47,508 nucleotides of DNA from Clostridiales bacterium UBA1742 (GTDB taxonomy: Bacteria; Bacillota; Clostridia; TANB77; CAG-508), in NCBI GenBank assembly GCA_002314935.1, contig DCHW01000026.1, positions 1-47,508 on the forward strand, read 5' to 3'. The position numbers and the translations under genes are program-made. Under the pieces are notes generated by a model, which saw only the letters and a list, made by a program, of their open reading frames with translations, did no database searches and was not told the origin of the DNA. Positions 43,750-47,508 of this stretch are shown piece after piece. Every line of letters starts with the position of its first letter. Within the stretch, counting starts at the first letter, position 1.

Positions 43750-43792
43750 AAATGGAGTGATAGCATATACTAACACTCCATTTTTGTATTTA
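43750..43792 (+). terminator. Terminator between convergent genes
   Basis: AATGGAGTG and CACTCCATT pair around a 14-nt loop and are followed by TTTGTATTT. Confidence 0.75.
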
Positions 43793-43804
43793 ATTATAAA
43801 TAAT

Positions 43805-45094
43805 TTATCTTACTCTTGATTTATCTTTCTTTTTATTCTTAACAAATTCTTTTGATTTTTCAAGTTCAAGTTGATTTCGAAGCAAAATAGTCCTATTTTC
43901 AATTTCATAGCAGTTAATGATATCTTTATTAGCTTTTTTTATTAAAGCCTTTAAATTATCAATTTCGTGCGTATGTTTTTCTTTGATTTCTGGATTTGTT
44001 TCTTTTTTTCTTTTTCTCCATAGATTTTCTCTTTTGCCTTTTAAAATTCTTAAGTTTTCTTCTAAATTATATCTATAAGATTTAAGTTCTTCTAAATTGT
44101 TAATTTTATTTTCAGCAAGTAAAATAGTTTGCTGACTTAAACTATCTAAATATTTTAAAGAGATTTTCATTTCTTTTGTAATTGGTATTTTATAATCTTT
44201 AAATTCTATTTTTTGAGGAAGTGGGTCAATTTTTAATAATAGGCATATTAGAATATATAAAGCAGGAAGTTCTCTTAATTGTTGTGCTCTTTGTTTGTGC
44301 TTGAATTTATTATATTCTTCAATACTCATTTTATATTTTTTCTTTGGAATATAGATTTTATTATAAGTTTTGTTTTCAATTCTATATTTTATCCTTTCTT
44401 TAGTATAGTTATTTCCAAATAATTCTCGAGGTCTTACTATTTTGTAACTATTATCTCTTGTAATAATAAGCCCTGTATTTTCATTTTCTGAAACATAATA
44501 ACCTTTTTCTTCTAAGTTATATACAAAATCTTTATATGAATATGAAATTGCTATAGCATCATCTATATCTTTTTTTACTAACTGCATATATGGATTGTTT
44601 TTAACATATAACTTATAATATCCTTTATTTTTCCACAAAGTTTTTATAATACTTAATTTATTTTCTCTACATATAAAATCAGAGGTTATTCTTATAAAAT
44701 CTTTTGTTTCTCTATTACTATAAAATTTATTTCCACTTTTAAAAGAAACAGAATTTATAACTATATGATTGTGTACATTATCTGTATTTAAATGTGTTGC
44801 AACAACAAATTGAAAATCATCTCCAAATAATTCTTTAGCATATTGTACTCCTAACTCATGGCATTTTTTTGGAGATACTTCTTTTCCATCAAAAGATTGT
44901 ATTAGATGATAAGATATTATGCCATCTTCTTTATCAAATCTTTTCTTTGTATCTTGCATTTCAGAAATTGCAGTGTCTGGTCTGCAATTTACACCAGACA
45001 CATACATCATTTTTTCAGTTTTTTCTCCATTCATAATATATTTAATTATTGTATCTAATCTTGTTTTTCTACTCAAAAATTTTGTGACTGCCAT
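43805..45094 (-). CDS. MobA/VirD2-type relaxase
   Basis: A 429-residue relaxase (PF03432 type). The N-terminal 150 residues hold the nuclease: a conserved YVSGVNC, ISYHLIQSF and the three-His metal motif HLNTDNVHNHIVINS. The likely nicking Tyr is in the first 25 residues (IIKYIMN). The rest is helical and basic, ending in a long charged coil. ATG 45094 follows GGAGG; an upstream ATG at 45115 overlaps no site. It would nick the oriT near mobC and lead single-stranded transfer via a helper element. Confidence 0.9.
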   Translation of the reverse strand: MAVTKFLSRKTRLDTIIKYIMNGEKTEKMMYVSGVNCRPDTAISEMQDTKKRFDKEDGIISYHLIQSFDGKEVSPKKCHELGVQYAKELFGDDFQFVVATHLNTDNVHNHIVINSVSFKSGNKFYSNRETKDFIRITSDFICRENKLSIIKTLWKNKGYYKLYVKNNPYMQLVKKDIDDAIAISYSYKDFVYNLEEKGYYVSENENTGLIITRDNSYKIVRPRELFGNNYTKERIKYRIENKTYNKIYIPKKKYKMSIEEYNKFKHKQRAQQLRELPALYILICLLLKIDPLPQKIEFKDYKIPITKEMKISLKYLDSLSQQTILLAENKINNLEELKSYRYNLEENLRILKGKRENLWRKRKKETNPEIKEKHTHEIDNLKALIKKANKDIINCYEIENRTILLRNQLELEKSKEFVKNKKKDKSRVR

Positions 45095-45261
45095 AAAAAA
45101 CCTCCATTCGAGCAAAATTTGCTAACACACATATTATATAAAACCTTAACCATGCAAGAATGGAAAAGGTTTTTTATTTGCCGATTTGAGTTTGCGAATG
45201 TAATGAGCAAATCTCAAAGGCAATATCGATTATAGCTTTAGTTTGAAAATTTATTTTCAAA

Positions 45262-45600
45262 CTAAACTCCACCTTCTTTCTTAGTTGGTGTAAGATAGAA
45301 TTTTTGTAAATCATCAATAATATCATTAACTTTATTAGCAAGTGGATAATATTTATTATCATCAACATACAGATACGTATTTGCTACTCTTGCTAGTTGA
45401 TTTATATTTATTGCAATACCTCTTAAATCATTTAATATTTTATAAAACTCTTCATCTGGTTTTTCTTTTATTTGAGTATCATTAATAACAAATCTAAAAA
45501 AAGCAGATTCTGATAAACCTGCTTTCATACATTTCTTTTTTAGTAATTCATTTTCTTTGCTATTAAGCCATACTTGTTTTTTTATTGATCTATTTCTCAT
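45262..45600 (-). CDS. mobC: MobC-family relaxosome accessory protein
   Basis: A 112-residue protein with a ribbon-helix-helix-like N-terminus (KKQVWLNSKENELLKKKCMK) and the MobC hallmark LRGIAININQLARVANT. MobC proteins open oriT DNA for the relaxase. It lies upstream of the relaxase in the same direction, separated by 167 nt. AAGGAGATGA precedes the ATG. Confidence 0.9.
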   Translation of the reverse strand: MRNRSIKKQVWLNSKENELLKKKCMKAGLSESAFFRFVINDTQIKEKPDEEFYKILNDLRGIAININQLARVANTYLYVDDNKYYPLANKVNDIIDDLQKFYLTPTKKEGGV

Positions 45601-45635
45601 AAATTATCATCTCCTTTTCTTTAATATTATTTTGT

Positions 45636-45754
45636 AAAACTTTCCTAAAGTTTTGTTTAAAGCACAAATTTTATAATTTGTACTTTTGAATATGTGCGGT
45701 AGTACAAATTCATGGCTTGCTTTATACACAAAATCAGGTATTGTACTACCACAC
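45636..45754. other. Candidate oriT
   Basis: Three inverted repeats lie between mobC and the 45768 gene: AAAACTTT/AAAGTTTT, ACAAATT/AATTTGT, and a long arm pair GTGCGGTAGTACAA (45694-45707) and TTGTACTACCACAC (45741-45754) with one mismatch. Placement just upstream of mobC-relaxase is typical of MOB-type oriT. I cannot assign the nick site. Confidence 0.55.
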
Positions 45755-45767
45755 TCTAGAGTTATTT

Positions 45768-46094
45768 TTACTTTAAAATCCCGATATTTTTAAAGTAAAA
45801 GTATGCTTCGTTGCCACCTAAAAAGAACAATTCTTTAGCCTCAATTTCTTTCATATCATAAAATATTTGTACTAATTTAGATAACATTTTACATTCATAA
45901 TTGTTCAAAGTTCTGCCTGCAATTTGTCCTTCTAAAACCCAATTTAAGTTTTTATTTTTACTTAATAAGTTATTATATTCTTGATATAATTTCTTATATT
46001 TTTCATTTTTATTTTTTAAATTTCCAATAATATTTTCTAAATATTCTTCAAACATATCTTCATGTTCTTCATAAAAATTTTTAATTTCACTCAT
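45768..46094 (-). CDS. Small unknown element protein
   Basis: A 108-residue protein with an acidic helical N-terminal half (EEHEDMFEEYLENIIGNLK) and a more hydrophobic C-terminal half with FFLGGNEAYFYF. I do not recognise the family. It lies in the leftward TnpV/Rep transcript, 17 nt after the TnpV gene. Start chosen at ATG 46094, preceded by GTGAGGTAAA. Confidence 0.65.
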   Translation of the reverse strand: MSEIKNFYEEHEDMFEEYLENIIGNLKNKNEKYKKLYQEYNNLLSKNKNLNWVLEGQIAGRTLNNYECKMLSKLVQIFYDMKEIEAKELFFLGGNEAYFYFKNIGILK

Positions 46095-46111
46095 AAGATT
46101 TACCTCACTTT

Positions 46112-46483
46112 TTAATCATAAATTAGTTCTTTTAGTACAATTTCTTCAGCTCTATTTTTAATATTATTCATTCTTTGGGCCCATTCTAGTTGGTTATTAG
46201 CCTTTAATGTTTCATCAACTTTTTCTTCTTTAGCAAATGAATTTATTAATAATGTTATTCTTGCTTTAGCTGTATCATTTATCCTAACTAGGTGTTCATG
46301 CAATTTATTATCAAGTATTAATTCTTGATATAAAACTCTATTATTTTCTTTTAAATAATTTAATCTTAATCTTCCATATTTACCAATATTTTTTCCTTTG
46401 GTTTCTATATTTTCTTCTGGAATTACTATATTAGGGAGATAGTAATCTCCAACTTTTCTATATTCAATTTTTGTTTTGCTCAT
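46112..46483 (-). CDS. tnpV: TnpV-family transposon-encoded protein
   Basis: A 123-residue protein matching the TnpV pattern: EYRKVGDYYLPNIVIPEE at the start, IGKYGRLRLNYLKENN, and the C-terminal LEWAQRMNNIKNRAEEIVLK. TnpV is common in Firmicutes mobilizable transposons; its role is not established. AAAGGAG precedes the ATG, 20 nt after the Rep-like gene. Confidence 0.88.
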   Translation of the reverse strand: MSKTKIEYRKVGDYYLPNIVIPEENIETKGKNIGKYGRLRLNYLKENNRVLYQELILDNKLHEHLVRINDTAKARITLLINSFAKEEKVDETLKANNQLEWAQRMNNIKNRAEEIVLKELIYD

Positions 46484-46503
46484 TTTTTAAAATCTCCTTT
46501 CAT

Positions 46504-47055
46504 TTAATTACAATAAAAACTTTCTAATTCTTCATCTGTATATATTCTTTGCTCATAATTAGCAAAAGATTTTTTAGGGTAAAATATATTATTATAATTA
46601 TTTTTATTATATTTATTATTACTACATCGTACATTTTCCGATTCTTGAATCGTAGTTTGTCCGTTTCTTGAATCGGACATTATACGATTCATAGTTTTTT
46701 CAACGGATGTATGATTTATTTTACCAACATAAATAATATTATTCTTTTTAAAACCACTTCTAATTTCATATATAAGTTTAGCTTCTTCAAGTCTTTTAAA
46801 AGCTTTTGATACAGGTTTATCAGAAAGTTTTAATCTCTTTTGTGCTTCTTTTCTTGAGTAAATTAGATAAATGTTTCCATCTTTATCAATCCACTTATTT
46901 TTCATAGATACAGATAATCTATCTAATAATAGTCCATATAATAAAATACTATTGGAATCTAAATTATTATATATAGGGTTTAATAATAGTTCTTTTGGAA
47001 TTTGATAAAAGACATTTTCTAAAGCCTCATTTACTTTATAAGGTATAAAATCCAT
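46504..47055 (-). CDS. RepA_N-type replication initiator
   Basis: A 183-residue protein with the RepA N-terminal winged-helix domain (PF06970-like): FYQIPKELLLNPIYNNL, SNSILLYGLLLDRLSVSMKN, then YSRKEAQKRLKLSDKPVSKA as recognition helix. The C-terminal 60 residues are Asn-rich and low complexity. Such initiators allow an excised element to replicate. AAGGAGAAC precedes the ATG. TTGCGGAA repeats upstream (47082-47187) could be its iterons. Confidence 0.88.
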   Translation of the reverse strand: MDFIPYKVNEALENVFYQIPKELLLNPIYNNLDSNSILLYGLLLDRLSVSMKNKWIDKDGNIYLIYSRKEAQKRLKLSDKPVSKAFKRLEEAKLIYEIRSGFKKNNIIYVGKINHTSVEKTMNRIMSDSRNGQTTIQESENVRCSNNKYNKNNYNNIFYPKKSFANYEQRIYTDEELESFYCN

Positions 47056-47081
47056 AACAATAGTTCTCCTTTTTAAAAATT

Positions 47082-47187
47082 TTGCGGAATATGGATTTTG
47101 GTTGATATATCAATGAAAACTAACTTTGCGGAAATTTTTTTGTTCCGTAAAATTATAAAAATTTAAGTTGCGGAATTTTTTGCGGAA
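47082..47187. repeat. TTGCGGAA repeats, right end (4 copies)
   Basis: Exact TTGCGGAA occurs at 47082, 47126, 47168 and 47180, with a related inverted TTCCGTAA near 47143. The same 8-mer or TTGCGGAG occurs at the left end. They may be integrase arm sites or replication iterons upstream of rep. Confidence 0.7.
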
Positions 47188-47235
47188 TAAAATATTCAAA
47201 TTTTTCAGCATTTTTTAAAATTTTTAAAAGATATA

Positions 47236-47282
47236 AAAAAATATGCTATCTTCTAATTTCCTTAGAAAATAGCATATTTTAA
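47236..47282 (-). terminator. Terminator downstream of tRNA-Pro
   Basis: AAATATGCTAT pairs with ATAGCATATTT across about 20 nt. In the leftward direction it ends in a T run and so could serve the tRNA, replacing the terminator displaced to 35896. Confidence 0.65.
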
Positions 47283-47334
47283 TGTTTTGAATTGTAATAA
47301 ATTCTCTCGACTTTTTGCAAAAATCGCAAAAAAA

Positions 47335-47346
47335 TGGTCGGGGTGA
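47335..47346. repeat. attR core within tRNA-Pro
   Basis: TGGTCGGGGTGA, identical to 35938-35949; it is the 3' end of the tRNA including CCA. Confidence 0.8.
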
Positions 47347-47410
47347 CACGAATCGAACGTGCTACCTCATGGTCCCAAACCACGCGCTCTACCAAATGAG
47401 CTACACCCCG
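47335..47410 (-). tRNA. tRNA-Pro (TGG), integration target
   Basis: On the minus strand the acceptor CGGGGTG pairs with CACCCCG, anticodon stem CGTGG/CCATG closes loop TTTGGGA with anticodon TGG, and CCA is encoded. The gene remains complete after integration. About 100 nt to the right holds a TATAAT-like -10 (47431-47426, minus strand) and no other feature. Confidence 0.92.
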
Positions 47411-47508
47411 TTTTTTAAATGCCTAATTATAATAACACATATTATTTTAAAATGCAAGGATTTTGTAAAGAATTTATAAAAAAAGTGTAGGTTAGTCAAT
47501 GATGTGTC

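Larger units (their letters stand above)
35938..47346. mobile_element. Integrative mobilizable element inserted at tRNA-Pro
   Basis: An 11.4-kb element bounded by the 12-bp direct repeat TGGTCGGGGTGA. The right copy is the 3' end of tRNA-Pro(TGG); the left copy is the displaced fragment. It encodes a tyrosine integrase next to the left end, an excisionase, relaxase, MobC, a candidate oriT, TnpV and a RepA_N-type initiator, but no transfer-channel genes. It would therefore rely on a helper for conjugation. Cargo includes an ImmA/IrrE-DUF3800 cassette. TTGCGGAA repeats lie near both ends. Confidence 0.87.

Noticed and set aside
47082..47187. CRISPR array from the TTGCGGAA repeats
   Set aside because: Repeats are only 8 nt, unevenly spaced, also inverted and found at the other end of the element, and there are no cas genes.

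Overview
The window is AT-rich and Gram-positive in style: strong GGAGG ribosome sites, TTGACA/TATAAT promoters, AGA as the main Arg codon, CCA-encoding tRNA genes and a tetrahydrofolate riboswitch. With a two-module NRPS ending in a reductase, a gamma-glutamyl-diaminopimelate peptidase and TnpV/MobC/RepA-type mobile genes, it best fits an uncultivated gut Clostridia lineage. That taxonomic call is inference. UGA is used as a stop and the code otherwise reads as standard.

The main result is a recoding pattern. Nine chromosomal genes (SDR reductase, ABC-F ATPase, DnaJ/CbpA, VirD4/TraG, a nucleotidase, a 7TM histidine kinase, an M14 peptidase, a FolT-FolC fusion and EcfA) are each interrupted in the naive reading. 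Every break is a single extra C in front of a GGA or GGT glycine codon, so that the zero-frame ribosome meets CGG. There are 11 sites, three of them in the TraG gene. Dropping the C restores a full-length, family-typical protein every time, including three P-loops (GxGK[S/T]). By hand I found about 40 other CGG triplets inside the chromosomal genes; all are out of phase and harmless. I found no in-phase CGG read as ordinary arginine in any core gene, including the 7.4 kb NRPS. In-phase CGG therefore appears to signal a +1 frameshift, or CGGN is a four-base glycine codon. The only in-phase CGGs apparently read straight are in three foreign-looking accessory genes (24460, 34638 and 35334).

Layout. 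1-330: tRNA cluster (fMet 3' end, Met, Glu, Thr). 430-13.7 kb: housekeeping and surface genes (SDR, carbohydrate-binding protein, XRE regulators, VanW protein, tRNA-Lys, CorA, ABC-F, HD-GYP regulator, DnaJ, VirD4-like ATPase, nucleotidase). 13.7-23.0 kb: leftward operon of a C-A-T-C-A-T-reductase NRPS and a histidine kinase whose ATG abuts the NRPS stop. 23.2-28.1 kb: HtrA-like protease, an atypical small gene, a glycosyltransferase, then a toxin-antitoxin insertion flanked by a 74-bp duplication of the end of the M14 peptidase gene, with a structured repeat also present 1.5 kb away. 28.1-32.2 kb: deoC, then a THF riboswitch controlling folT-folC, ecfA and ecfT (folate uptake, polyglutamylation and transporter energising). 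32.3-35.7 kb: two surface proteins and two accessory genes around a perfect 32-bp operator.

35.94-47.35 kb is an integrative mobilizable element inserted at the 3' end of tRNA-Pro(TGG), bounded by a 12-bp direct repeat. It carries integrase, excisionase, a probable ImmA/IrrE-DUF3800 defence or stress cassette, relaxase, MobC, a candidate oriT, TnpV and a RepA-like initiator. TTGCGGAA repeats occur at both ends. None of its intact genes has an in-phase CGG, as expected of an element adapted to this host.
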